A DNA stretch of 64,000 nt, taken from NCBI RefSeq assembly GCF_023053635.1, contig NC_086188.1, forward strand, positions 4,426,454 through 4,490,453, in the 5' to 3' direction. Origin of the DNA: Elgaria multicarinata webbii (taxonomy: Eukaryota > Chordata > Lepidosauria > Squamata > Anguidae). Below, one piece after another: positions 1-12,112 of the stretch. The notes beneath the pieces are model-generated. The model searched no databases, was not told the DNA's origin, and saw nothing but the letters and a program-made list of their open reading frames with translations. Within the stretch, counting starts at the first letter, position 1. Each line of letters starts with the position of its first letter. Made by a program: the position numbers and the translations under genes.

Positions 1-63
1 TAGCAGAAACATGTGGCAGAACAAAATGCAGGGAAAGTCCTAGTAAAAACTGAGCAACGACAA

Positions 64-92
64 CAACACACACACACTGCTTATTTCATTCT

Positions 93-129
<37 letters not shown>

Positions 130-130
130 C
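64..130. repeat. Compound microsatellite (CA)n-(TC)n-(CA)n
   Basis: A short CA run is followed by about twelve TC units (91-114) and then a CA run to 129. It is simple-sequence repeat inside the MN1 intron. Confidence 0.9.
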
Positions 131-709
131 CCACTTCCCTCCAAGCAGAGGCTGGATTTCTTCCACAGGATAGAGCCACCTCATGCTTTGCCTTCTGTCC
201 CACAGAGAACAAAATCACAGCCTGGAAATGGATGAGCCTCCACTGCTAAATGTAATGCCACAAAACCAGAGTCCTGATCATTTCATACGTTGCATTTGGC
301 TGAAATTCATTGTATGCTGTACTTGGAAATAGTTGATTTCTCTAAAACATCTCCATCACCCAAAAACTGAAACCAGGATTACAGCATCTCCCACAGCTTT
401 TAAAAATCAATGCAGATGTTGCCCAGGTTTTGTTTAGCTATCTTTTTTGCAATGTACCATTTATTTAAAAGATGTATGCTCCATCTCTTCATAAAATGTC
501 CCAGGAGTCTTACAAAAATAGAAAAGCAAAATAGATCAATCTGCAGCAGTGGGGGGTGGGGGGGGAGGGGAAGGAGTCTGAATAAAAGAGCAGCAATTGT
601 CTTAAAACACTGAGTTAAAAGCTCAAGTGAATAAAAATACTTCTATCTATCACTAGCAGAAAGACCTACACACAGGCTACAGGTTTAGTACAGAGGTAGG
701 GAGGGCATT

Positions 710-784
710 CATTAATTTTTGTAAACCGCCCGGAGAGCTTCAGCTATTGGGCGGTATAGACATGCAATAAATAAATAAATAAGA
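710..784 (+). mobile_element. LINE 3' tail, L2-like
   Basis: The segment has the pattern 'gtaaaccgcccggagagc', then a matching 'gggcggtatag', and ends in (AATA)n. The same tail recurs at 24660-24840, 26430-26612 and, on the other strand, 44970-45045. The GCCGCCC/GGGCGG hairpin followed by an AATA repeat is typical of squamate L2-type LINE 3' ends. The family name is from memory. Confidence 0.55.
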
Positions 785-967
785 CTAGGATGCCACTACA
801 GAATAGCCAGTTGATAGGCTGGGGAACAGACCAAACATTAGCACACAAGTAAATTCTCTATCAGCAGACAGAAGTCTCACACAACGTAGTACCTACTGCA
901 TCAGACAGGTAGCCATCTTCTACCAAGCTCTTGCTTACACTCCTAGAACTACTGGACAACACCACCT

Positions 968-1380
968 TGGGCACTTCCAGACGGAAGGTCTCTAGGGTGC
1001 TTCCATTTATGCCTCATTCATGCCTCATTCACAGAGTTTTACACGGGAGGTCTGGGAAAGTACAGACCACAACGACTTCCACTCAAAAACCTCCCATGTT
1101 TTCCCCACTGCTGCTTCTGCCTTCTTTCTTACAGCAGAAAATCTGCTAAGGAGAAAGAGATGGAATCACTGCACACGGCTTTCTAACCAGTCGCATTTCC
1201 AGGCAGAAGGCTTTCTGTAGCTATATCATGACTTTCTCCTTTTTCGGCAGTAAGAGAAAAGAGAGACACGGGAGAGCTACAAGAGGAAGACGAAGACGTC
1301 TGGACCCCTTGTAAAATTCCGTGAATCAGGCATAGCAATGGCACAATAAATGCTTCGTCTGGAAGCACTCTTCCATTTTA
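968..1380. mobile_element. Non-autonomous DNA transposon (palindromic MITE)
   Basis: The left end 'gcacttccagacggaag' (971) matches the reverse complement of the right end 'cttcgtctggaagcac' (about 1363-1378). Homology continues inward for tens of bases on both sides: 'tttatgcctcattcacagagttttacacggg' on the left pairs with the 1310-1335 region on the right, with mismatches. There is no transposase frame. The superfamily is not determined. Confidence 0.6.
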
Positions 1381-1689
1381 AGGCCCTTCTAGGGTTAAGG
1401 CCAGCTGCCATACTGTCCAAACAGGCAAACAGAAACATATAATTGCATGGCCACCATATCCCCAATTATTTCCCCAGCCTCTTGGAGCTCTGCCAGCTTG
1501 CAATCAAAAATATTTGAGTCGTTTACAAAAACTGATTTCAAAGTAACTATCCGACAAGACAGGATGTGGGTAAATTATTTAGATTTAGCAAAAATCCATC
1601 CTATGCACACCAACTTCAACTGAGATTCTTCCAGCAGAAGACACCTGCAGATCACCTCCCAAGCCTACTTTATCAGGCATAAGACTAAC

Positions 1690-1745
1690 ACACAATCCTA
1701 TACACGTCTATTCAAAAGTAAGTCCAACGGACTTCAATAGAGTTT
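1690..1745. repeat. Partial copy of the 'aatcctatac' palindromic element
   Basis: It carries 'caatcctatacacgtc' followed by 'aaaagtaagtcc', the left half of a short palindromic repeat seen at least seven more times in this window (best copy 9802-9890). Confidence 0.5.
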
Positions 1746-1861
1746 GGTCCCATGTAAAGGCTGAAAGGGGGGGGGGCAATCTAGAAAAGTTCATTTCCTA
1801 AAATGTTTAAAACCTACTGCCACCAACTCATAATGCAGCCTAATGTGAAATTAATCAAACA

Positions 1862-1978
1862 TAAGAACATAAAAAGTGCCCTGCTGGATCAGACCAAGGA
1901 TCCATCTAGTCCAGCACTCTGTTCACATAGCGGCCAACCAGCCATCGGCCAGGGATGAACAAGCAGGAAATGGTGCAA
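1862..1978 (-). mobile_element. CR1-type LINE 3' fragment
   Basis: Read on the minus strand it contains 'gtgctggactagatgga', then 'ggtctgatccagcaggg', and ends 'tatgttcttat'. This is the usual 3' terminus of one group of sauropsid CR1 LINEs. Only the last 120 bp or so are present. Confidence 0.55.
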
Positions 1979-4852
1979 CATGGAGCAAATTGTATATTTG
2001 TTCTGAAGCTGGCTGTAAACTGAAACAAAAGAAGCTCAGGATTTCAGAACAGCTATGACCAAACTTGGGAGGTTGAGCAAAATACCATTCTTGCTGGCAC
2101 AAGCCTGTATTGTCACACCCTGCATCGAATATCAGAACGTCTCATATTTCCAGAAATTCCAGAGTTTGGAAAAGTTATCGCATGAGTGGTGCGCTGAGAT
2201 AGTTCAATGGCTGCGGCAGTAATCCAAAAGAACAGTCAGACAGAGTACATCTATAAGGAAGTGCTCGTAATGGATTTGGTTTTCTTTCATTGATCAAACA
2301 TGAGGCCAGCATTCAAGAATCTGCAACCAGCAGTAATTAGATTCCCTCTCTCACTCTCCTGAAGTGCAAAGCCATCCAGCTCTGAGCATTTTCAAAGCCA
2401 TTCTCTGGATTGCCATCTGGTTTATATTTTTGTGGTTGCTTAAAAAAATTAATACAAGTTAGGACCTTGCTTGTTAAATGCAAAACTAGCTAGATAGAAA
2501 CACCCTAACCCACTCTCCCTCATCACAGCAGCCAAACAGAAATCTTCACTAAGGAACAATCAGATGGAACGGTTAATGCAAATCAGAGCTGCAACATTCA
2601 TATTCCTGTTACCCATCTGCATCACACACTTTTAATAGAGAGCACCACTAATACAACAGTGTGTTAGCAAGGATCAAGCAGGCAAAGAATTGCTGGTGTC
2701 CGAAATAAAAGGAGGGGAATATCGCTGATGGAGAGCTTGAGTTTTGCCTTACAGCTTCTCCAAAAAGAAGTGACATAGTCCATTTGGATCCAGTCGGGCT
2801 CTCCTGGGGAGCACTTCTGCAGCTACCATCTTGGGTTCAAAGAATTGTACTGTCAGTTCCATGTTTCCTTCCTGCTTTTGAAACGTATGGCCTAGTGGTG
2901 ATACACGTTCCTCTTTTGGCAAGGGGTGGGGGGGATGGAGGAGAAAGCTGGGGTGACTCCCCCAAAATATGAGAGGAAATGGTCATCCAAGAAAAGGAAC
3001 GTGTTTATGAAGCAAGATAAGGCACAGAGTTCCCTGCCGCCCTTCCCACAGCAGCAGACTTGAGCACAATCTGAAACTGTCAAACTTAGAGACACTCCAG
3101 ACTGACGCCCTGCATGGTGCAAACACACAATACTGATCGTGGAGATTGCTCCAGAGACAATGATTGCTCCTGTTCTCTCTCTGGTTGGGGTGCTCTTGCA
3201 GCCTGTTCACTCCACCTTGCCACCACCAATTGCAACTAGTTGGGGTTTAGTGGTTGGGTGATTGCTGGGAATATGTTGGCCTGCTCAGGGTCTAACTTGG
3301 ATCGCAATCCTATCTTGAGCCCCATCAATTAAAAAATAATTAAATAGCGCAAGGAACTCAATACAGGGGCCATTGTCAGGGGACTCCAAAATGAACTCAA
3401 GGACCCAATCTTCTGCCTTGAAAAGCTGAACCCTGGATGTAGCTGTGGGTGTGAATGGTGCCATGAAATAAATAGAAGGCTTTCACCGGGCTGCGCATCG
3501 CATGTAAAGTAGCGAAGAAACATTCAATGCCAGCTGGTCAAGAGGCCCTACATAGCAAGTGGCCCTTTCCCATGCTATCGAGGAGCAGTCTGTTCTCTCC
3601 CCCACCCCAGCATGAAAATTGCAGGGGTTGGGGACAGAAGGAAGAGAGAGGATGCCAGAACCCCAGGCACTCCAACATTTAATTCAGTTCCCGTCTACAC
3701 ATGCTAATGATTCACGTTCCTTTCAATATATTCACATCAGGGAATGGGCTGCAAACGAAAAACTGAAACATGTTTTAAAGCTACATGGCAGCAAGTCCTA
3801 CCAAACTCAAGCTATATATTTCTTCTTCTTAGGTTTCTTTTTTTTTCCCCTTGCTTTGTTGAGGAAATAGAAAACTGGAGATACCCAGATGAATTTTTTA
3901 AAGGTTGGTTTTCTACCCTAAGACGTTTTCCTTTGGTCTCAGCAAATAGAAAATGATCCTGCGTAAGAATTGCTTCAAATTTCTAAATATGCTTTACCAG
4001 TGGCTGAAAACGGGTCAAATCCCCATTCCCTTTAAAACAAAGAAACAAGCAAAGAAGAAAGCAAACAGATTTTACACCAGCTATTTTCTCAGGCACCGAC
4101 ACACAAACACAGGCGCTGAGAAGTAAAGTTGTGGCTATGCTTTTCCCTCTGCAGCTCTTAGCAGCTCAGGGAAGGAAAGCCGACTAGCAAATCGGTACAA
4201 TGGAAAGGGTTTTTAATACCTTCCCCGTGCACCATGGTCCAAATCCGAACTGGGGTGGTGGAGCTGTTGCAGGCTTTTTGAAAAAGATGGTGCCGTTGGG
4301 ATACCTCATCATGGACTTCCTGTGACACATGCAGTTGCACCCTGCACCAGGTAGCCTGTAAGGGGGTGTTGCGGGGAGAAAGGGTCATCAGCTAATGTGT
4401 AAAGAATGCCATGTCTCCTATGAACACTGTATAGATAGCAGAAGAGACGCATCCTCAATTAAACGGATGTTATGATGTTTTTATCAGACTCTGATACTCT
4501 GTTTAGCATCACTGATTTAAAAAAACACCACTCTGTTGTTATCCAGAGCCTCGAGGTTTGTTACTTTTGCATAGAACCTCAAAATCAAACACTCAAACAG
4601 AATTATGCATTTTTCTATACTGAAATAGAAAAAAATATCTTTTTTTTAATGAGCCACAGTATCAGACAACATCCGGTACTCTGCTTTTTAAGACATGCTT
4701 TTAGAAAGCACCAGCAAAAAATCTATGATTTTTAGAATTAAATGTGTCCAAGGCACAACATTTACATAGAATAACCAATAAGCAAAATGTTTTATGAGTT
4801 TATTAAACATTGATTATGCTAATGCCTTCAACCAATTAAATCTGGACTCATA

Positions 4853-4935
4853 AGCACACTTACTAAAAAGTAAGTTCCATTGAAAACAATGGGACATTTC
4901 CTAATAAGTATATTTAGGATTTCGGTCACAGTGTT
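4853..4935. repeat. Palindromic 'aatcctatac' element, diverged copy
   Basis: It contains 'cttactaaaaagtaagttcc', then 'aatgggac', then 'tatatttaggatt', matching the order of blocks in the 9802-9890 copy but with many substitutions, so it is an old insertion. Confidence 0.45.
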
Positions 4936-4978
4936 CTTTCATCAAACTGCTATCTTCCTTTAACCAGCTAATACATTA

Positions 4979-5072
4979 AGGTGCAAACCTGTACACATTC
5001 ACCTGGTTTTAAGCCCCACTGAACACAGTTGCAGTTACTTCTGAGTGAAGATGCATAGAATTACACTGTAAA
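4979..5072. repeat. Palindromic 'aatcctatac' element, diverged copy
   Basis: The blocks 'ggtgcaaacctgtacac', 'acctggttttaagcccc' and 'ttacttctgagtgaag' follow the order seen in the best copy at 9802-9890. It lies about 45 bp from the preceding copy. Confidence 0.45.
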
Positions 5073-6468
5073 TAACTAGTTAAATGTTAGACTCTCTAAA
5101 TAAAAATAGTATTTGATGCCATTTAAGAAGGTAACCATTTATTCAACTCATTGAAACAAATAATATTCCCCCACCCCAACCAAATTGTAATAAAATTATC
5201 AGAATCAAGGTCAGTTTTGTACTATAGCCTTTAGCACTGAATACCACCAATTGCACCAATACATAATGCTCATAGTTAGTCTATCACGCATGTATTTAAA
5301 ATCGATAAAATCTGCAGATTAATCCAATTAATACTTCTATGCCTAAACACAGCTGAGAGAACCCTCCCTGAAAATTCTCTTGAGCATTATAGCCAGCTGC
5401 AAACAGGTTTAAAAGGTCCCTGAATCGGCAGAACTCCCTAAAAGCTTTAAAACCCACGTTTTATACTAGGATCAACATTAAGTGGGTGTGTCTCAGAAAC
5501 AAACCCTTTTCATTCGGTTATTTAAGAATAAAAATGGAAAACAACCATCCTTCTAAGCCTCAAAGTCTTAGCATTAACTTATGCAGCCTCCCACCCCCTG
5601 TCCCACAACATCCAACTGGCACCTCCATCCTAAATACGTATTGTAAATTCAATTGAGGACCATGAGACTTCGTTCCATTGGTTCCACATAAAAAAACCTA
5701 AACATCACTTTTATCATTTCAAAGCAGAGAAGCAAAAGATTAGAGGCTTTGGGCTATTTTTATTTTATTATATATATTTTTGCAATGCAGCATCATCTAA
5801 GTTGTTCCCTTTGAAGCATTAAGAAAGTCAGCTAGTTAAAATTAATGGATTATCCTCCTAGCTGGTAACTTCATACAGCCTAAGATTTAAGAGGGATCTG
5901 ACAATCTCCAACACATAATCTCTAACTGTACATCAAGCTGAACGGAATTTGACTGGTACATTTCAGCAAAGAGGGACGGAAATACATTGTCGGGGGAAAT
6001 GGGCCAGTAGATGATTGTCCAAGGTGCCTGATTTCAGCTGTCCCTATTGCGCCCAAACTGGATATTCCAAAAGGCATGTTTTTCCACATGCGCACGCCAC
6101 TAAAAAATAAATGCAAGGCTCTCCAGCCATTTTTAACACAAAACTGTAGGCCAGATTATACGATAATGCTTAGAACTTCATTACTCACTATGATTTCTGA
6201 TATCACATCCCACTTCTGAAGTGCCTATGTCCAAATTAATGCTGAATTTAAAACACAGACTATAAATAGGTTATCGAGTCAGCTTCCAAGTGCATTGCTA
6301 ATCAAAGATGAATCTTTTAGGAGTATCAGTGAAGAGGGGCTGTTGTTGTTTTTAACCATTCTTCCTGTTTTAAGCAAGAATTATATATGTATGTGGGCAT
6401 ATATATGTGTGAAAGTCTATGTATATGCAGACACACATACATATGTCACACAGTTCCAAAGATTCCTT

Positions 6469-6542
6469 CAGGCTGCAATCCTATACTTACTTTCCAGGGA
6501 ATATTCAATTCAATGGGTCTTACATCTGAGTAGGATTGTACT
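6469..6542. repeat. Palindromic 'aatcctatac' element
   Basis: It begins 'ggctgcaatcctatac' and ends 'tgagtaggattgtac', with 'caatgggtcttac' between. This is the same family as 9802-9890. Confidence 0.5.
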
Positions 6543-9500
6543 ATTAATGGACAAAAATAATTATGCCATATTAATACAATGCATGTTCCTGGTCACAGAA
6601 ACCAACTATAGAGGATTACACATTCCACAGCTGACACAAATTTAAACTCTTAGGCAAACAATATATTCCTGTTCTAAAATGAGACACAGGTCCTACTCCC
6701 AGCAAATGGGATAAAGCACAGCTAGCCCTCCCCTATATATACTCAAGTGCAATGTGCGGAAACTACAATGGGAGCGCATGTCAAAGTGATGCTCATTTTA
6801 TGCGTTCCTATATAATTATAATAGATATTTGATAATGTGTGTGAAATATACATAATAATTACTTAAACACACACCTAGAGAAGCACTAAATTGTTGTATA
6901 TACTGAAATCCTATACATGCCTATTAATAGTAGTAGCCTCCACAATAGTCCAAAGGCCATCCTGTAATCCATTATCTGCTCTTCATGCAAGACGTGTCTG
7001 ATTGTAATATTCTTTTGTTTCAAGCCTTATGAAATTGGGTAAGAAAACAGGGGGGGGGGAAATACATTTAAATGATGCCTAATATTTGTCTTCTTCTTTC
7101 AAAAATATTCCATTCCAATTTATCAAACCGTTTCCTCTAAACCTGATTTCACTATTCAAAAGTGACTATTCCCCAAAACTCCTCATCTGTTTATCTGTAT
7201 GCCACTTTTCTACAAATTTGTGCCAAAGCGGCACACAACGTGTCGAAAAAAACCACAATAAATCTAGTCGTTGAAAAGACATAACAGGAACCGCTACAAA
7301 TAACCATAGTCTCAAGAACTAAGTACATAACAAAAATATAAATCAATTCATATAATTTTGTATCAAATGATACAAATAAACCGACCTAAGCCAATAGCTT
7401 AATTCTAAAGAGGAGAAAAATAATGCCAAACACAGAAGTGCACTACATGCAAATCCATCTCCAGTTCCACAAAGACAGCATGGGGTTCTCTACAATTAAC
7501 CTAAACACACGCACACTGGTGGGTACACAAAGCTAAGGCCTAACAATTCCAACAGAACCTGCACGCCCCAATTTGATGTGCAAATAAATATTCCTGTTTA
7601 CATATAATATCACAGTCAAACGTGCCACCAAATTGGATTCATTAAAAAAAGCTTAACTCGCTGCAAGGCTACTTGCCTTAATGTCAATCAACAGAGGTAT
7701 GCTACCTCCATTATTTTCAGAACAGTCAAAGACGGGAAAAGATGGGAATAAAAGTGAACAGCTTAAAACGAGGAAAGGATTTAACTGTTCTGTACTTCCA
7801 GCTCAATCCTTCAGAATCAGCTATACGAAGCTACAGACATTTTATCCCAAGAAGTACCCTGAAATACCAGGTATTCTGCAAGGTATTTTAAAGTCAAGTC
7901 TTTAAGAACAAAACTATCCCCTCAGACAAATCAGGAACTTTTAAAATAAATGCTACACAGAGGATGTCAGCATGGTAACCGCCAAGAAGCACATCTCAGC
8001 CTTTATTAATTCCACAAATAAATGTTCCATGTTAAACAGGTTAGTCCGTTAATGTTCTATACATTCCGTGTGCTGGCTTCTTTCAATGACAGATTTATGA
8101 ATGCTATGTCATGGTGCCAAACCAACAAACAGTAGCTAAACGTACTGCAAAGGCCTGTGAATGAAAATGCAGCAGCCACAGAGCGTAACCACATCTATTA
8201 ACATTTTGCTTGACGACCACCTAAGACATTTAAGATTGCATACTGCTATAAGGCAACATCGTGGGAACTTCTACCTTCCACCACCCCCTTCCCCAATGAA
8301 ACTTTAAAAATGAAAACGAATAAAATGAGAACAGAAGAGACTTAGATGGAAAGGATGTGCTTACTTATTCATCTAACTGCAAAGAGGGTAAGGACTAGCG
8401 ATCCTTGTCCTAGATCCCAACTAAAGTACTCTTAATTCATGCACTTCCAAATTAATTAGTGGAACTTCCTTCTTAGGAAGGTGTCTAGGATCAAGGCGTG
8501 TGCATTTTTCTCCGAACAGAATTGAGGGCCATTCCATCCATGGCATTTTTCACCCTTGAAGAAAAAAAATCCATCTAGAAATAAGGTGTACGCTGCACCA
8601 CATATAAAAATTGCACAACTGTTTTATTTTGCTCTGCGCTAACGGTAGAAAAATAGACCCTCACGTAATTTTCAAATTGTGACAGACATTCTCTCTGTCA
8701 CGTGTGAACCAACTCTTGGATTACAATCTCAGAGAACCTCCTGAAACCATTCACTTCTGGAATAGTCCAATGGAGTTTGATGGAAATGTTCCAGAGGAAA
8801 GTATGGATGGATCAACAATGGCATTTCCTTGTTTGTTCTAACGGAAAATGTCCCTATCAGACATTTGCTGCTCAAAAGCCATCCTTCTCTAATAGGAGTC
8901 ACTTAGAAACGCTACAGAAGATTCCACCTCACTCTCATATAAAGGCCTGAATTGAGGCCTTGGGTTTTTGTTGCTGATGCCTAGAGCTTTAGATAATCCT
9001 CCAATACAAATATCCTTCCCACCCACCCTCTCCCCACAAAAAAACTGTTATTAAAAATTACAGTATCAGATCCTAAAATACTGACACACACAAATTCAAT
9101 AAGGTTATTCATACGATAGCATACATATTAGTACATATTAAATACAGCTTTTTTAAAAACTAAAATTGAAATGAGATGCAATTGTTGATTTTAGTACCGC
9201 ATTTTACCAGTAAGAAGAGGTTATCACAAATTGTGAACTGCTATAATTAGAACAGTTATTGGAGGTGGGAGTGAGAGAAGAGTTATGACGTTACAGGTGA
9301 AGTCCACCTGCATCTAAAGACTTTATCAGCAGAATTCTTCATTCAAAAGGAAAACCAAAAAAAATTCTCACCATCAGGAACAAGGCACAGGCTAACTTCC
9401 AAACTCCAGCAGTGGGGAACTTACTAAATTGCATTGTTCTCACTCACAGAACAAGCATGACACTGAAGGTTATAGCATTGCTGTGATATGAATCGTTTGA

Positions 9501-9617
9501 AAGAAATTTACCTCCTTTATTTCAGCCTGTTAAAAAAAATAAGTACACAATAGGAAAAGCTTAGACAATGACACTCTTTTTCATGCCCTGTTGTTAACTT
9601 CAGATACAAACATCACC

Positions 9618-9716
9618 AATATTGTTTGCCAAACAGCACCAAATATTTTAAGGTTTAAGCCCAAGTGCTTAAACCTAAACGTATTTGGTAATGTTTGGCA
9701 AACAAATGAACAAACA
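9618..9716. repeat. Inverted repeat (MITE-like hairpin)
   Basis: The left arm 'ttgtttgccaaacagcacc' (from 9622) is the near reverse complement of the right arm ending 'atgtttggcaaacaa' (to 9713). Arms of about 37-40 bp surround a short centre. There is no coding capacity. It lies in the MN1 intron. Confidence 0.6.
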
Positions 9717-9801
9717 AACAAAAATGTGTTTTTTGTGAGAACGGCCAGCCATTATAGTAGTTCTCTACATATCTCTGCTAGCTTACTTATGTGAAAAATT
9801 G

Positions 9802-9890
9802 CAGTGCAATCATACGTGTCTGTTCAGAAGTAAGTCCCACTGAGTTCAATGGGGCTTACTCCCAGGTAAGTGGGTATAGGATTACAGCCT
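9802..9890. repeat. Palindromic 'aatcctatac' element, best-preserved copy
   Basis: This copy shows the full design: an outer arm 'gcaatcatacgtgtc', then 'cagaagtaagtcccac', a centre 'tgagttcaatgggg', then 'cttactcccaggtaag' and 'tgggtataggatta'. Left and right halves are approximate reverse complements. About 85-90 bp, non-coding. The design suggests a MITE, but I could not assign a superfamily. Confidence 0.6.
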
Positions 9891-10288
9891 CAGACTAAAC
9901 TTTTCCTGCATTCATTTGCCTTTTTCACTGTTGTCATTTGCAAGATTTCATCAGTATCTCTGCTGTATTAGAGCTTAACGGGGTAGCTTTCTGCTCAGAA
10001 AACTTGCGTGTGAGCACTGAGGTCTTTTTTTGAGACTTCATTTACACACATCACAATAAGAAGTGGGGGAAAGAAGATCATGGAAATCAATGGGCTTAAG
10101 CCTACCTAACTCATGCTGGATTGTGGCCAATGTGTCAAAATTCCCAGGCAACAAAGCATCATTGATGTGAAGCAAAGCACAATTCCGAAGTATTTCACCT
10201 CGGTATTTCTTAGTAACGAAGACATTCAGTTATTTCTCTCCTTTCCACTCTGGTTGCACTTACACAGAGAAAGGGTGTGGGGGGGGAG

Positions 10289-10307
10289 TGAGAGAGAGAG
10301 AGAGAGA
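10289..10307. repeat. (GA)n microsatellite
   Basis: About nine GA units follow a run of G. Confidence 0.8.
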
Positions 10308-12112
10308 ATACGTGCGTGTCTGGCAAGGTAGATGTGACGGGAGCTGTGATTTGTGCTAACTAGCTATTGATCCAGTCAGATCTAGATGTTGTGTACAAGA
10401 AACAATAAAAGAAGGAGCCAGGAAGGATGCTGTGTGAAACTCCATTTAAAAATGGAAAAGGCGGCCCCCAAACAAACCAATTTATGTCCTTGCCTGGATG
10501 AAGCCTGAAGAATGCTGATGGGCTTCCCAGCATCTGCTGTGCATGCTAAACACTCCTGCTCTGAAAGAGAAGCGCCCTGCACTGGCATTGCCTGGGAACA
10601 AAGAGACAAACAGCAGAGGCCGCATTCATGCCCGACAAAGCCAAAGATGGAAAGCCACCCCAAGCTCAGAGTATTTAAGTGAGCACACACACACCCAACA
10701 AAAAAAACCCTATGTACCCCAAACCCCGCAATGCTCAGAACAAAATCTAAAATCCTATTTTTCTGAGCAGATGTTGCAAACAAAATCTAACACACACATA
10801 CATAGTATCCCTACTCATGCCCATCTAAAGACCACCTGTGTATACATATGCTCAAATTACGCAATCACTGGGCACAATGGTACCACTGCCATTTAGTTTC
10901 CACTTACTGGGCTCAAGCTCCCCTAAGTGAAGAATAGTTTTGCAACAACTATACCTTGATTTTTTTTTCTAACTTAAAAATGAAAAAAAAAAATGAAGCA
11001 AGGCTGGAAAAATTAGGGGCATCATTCGTGAACAAGTTGAAGTACAATGATCTGGAGTAATCCAAAGACACCCTAGAAACAAAAAGTGAGTTCTTAAAAT
11101 GAAGAGTTCTAGAAATTTAACTAGGCAAGGTTCCATCTCAGTAATCCAGTCTTCCTAATTGCTCAAGAAGTTTATTTAGGCATAAATTCCACTGTGTTTT
11201 TAAAGAGACAGAAGATGCTTTAAAAGTCAATGCTACATAATGGGTCGCCCTCATCCACTCACCCCCTATCTTTAAGAGACTACCATGTGGGTGGGAGAGT
11301 TAGGAACAAAACGCCAGTACAGCAGCATGACGCCTCTAAGGGGCGATTCACACATGAGACCTGAAAACAGCTTTTCCTTAAATCAACCCCCAACACGGCA
11401 GCTGTCCTTACACCAATGTATTCCAGTTTGTTTTGTTTTTTACATCCTATTCTGCATTAAGATTCTCATGTTGCACAAACAGTGCACGACTGAGGCGCGT
11501 GCAAAAACAATCAAGCGGTACAATTTACTGCCACTCTCTGCATCCTAAGCCGGTTTCTCCTAAATACTTCTCACAAATACTGATGGGCAGGGGACGGGTT
11601 TGAGTTTCTGTGGTTTACAGTTCCCAACGCCTGCTTCGTCTGATAGCTGAGGTAGATTCAAGATGAGGGTTGACCACGAAGGCGGTTTTTTGTTTGCTTG
11701 TTTTGTTTTAAATAAAAAACCACATTTCCCTCCTCTCAGTGGATGCAGCATTGAACAATGTAGAAATTTAACATGGGCTGCTTTGTATTCTCACATTCCA
11801 GACCTGGGAGTCACTGTCTGGCTTTTAAACAGCCGATGAGCTGAGAGCCAAGGCCACGACTTTCAGAGGGGCCTAGCAGCACCACATAGATGTGTTTCTG
11901 ATCACCGGGGGAGGGGGGGCTTTAACAAGCTTTATTTGTGAGTCAGGGTGCTACACGCCCAGCCCCCCCACCCCCACAGTTAGAACAGAAGGGGACCCTT
12001 TTGCACAACACCTGCAGGGAAGGAAGAAGAAGAGTGTCCCCACTACCACCCTTTTGCCCTAAGAAATTCAGACTGCCCAGGCCAGCCCTGCCCAAGAGAA
12101 GCGGACAACTAC

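Larger units (their letters stand above)
1..12112 (-). other. MN1: MN1 intron 1 (partial, continues past left edge)
   Basis: This stretch follows the splice donor of MN1 exon 1 and reaches the window edge. In human MN1 the single intron is tens of kilobases long and the second exon codes only about the last 60 residues. I looked on the minus strand for a second-exon reading frame resembling the conserved C-terminus (around [20 protein letters not shown]) and saw none, so exon 2 and the 3' UTR probably lie to the left of the window. The intron is AT-rich. Between about 2 kb and 9.5 kb it holds few recognisable transposons apart from short palindromic elements, which could mean unannotated conserved non-coding sequence. 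No other gene is visible in it. Confidence 0.8.

Noticed and set aside
1-11942. MN1 exon 2
   Set aside because: No minus-strand stretch resembling the conserved C-terminus was found. The human intron is long, so the exon is most likely outside the window rather than lost.
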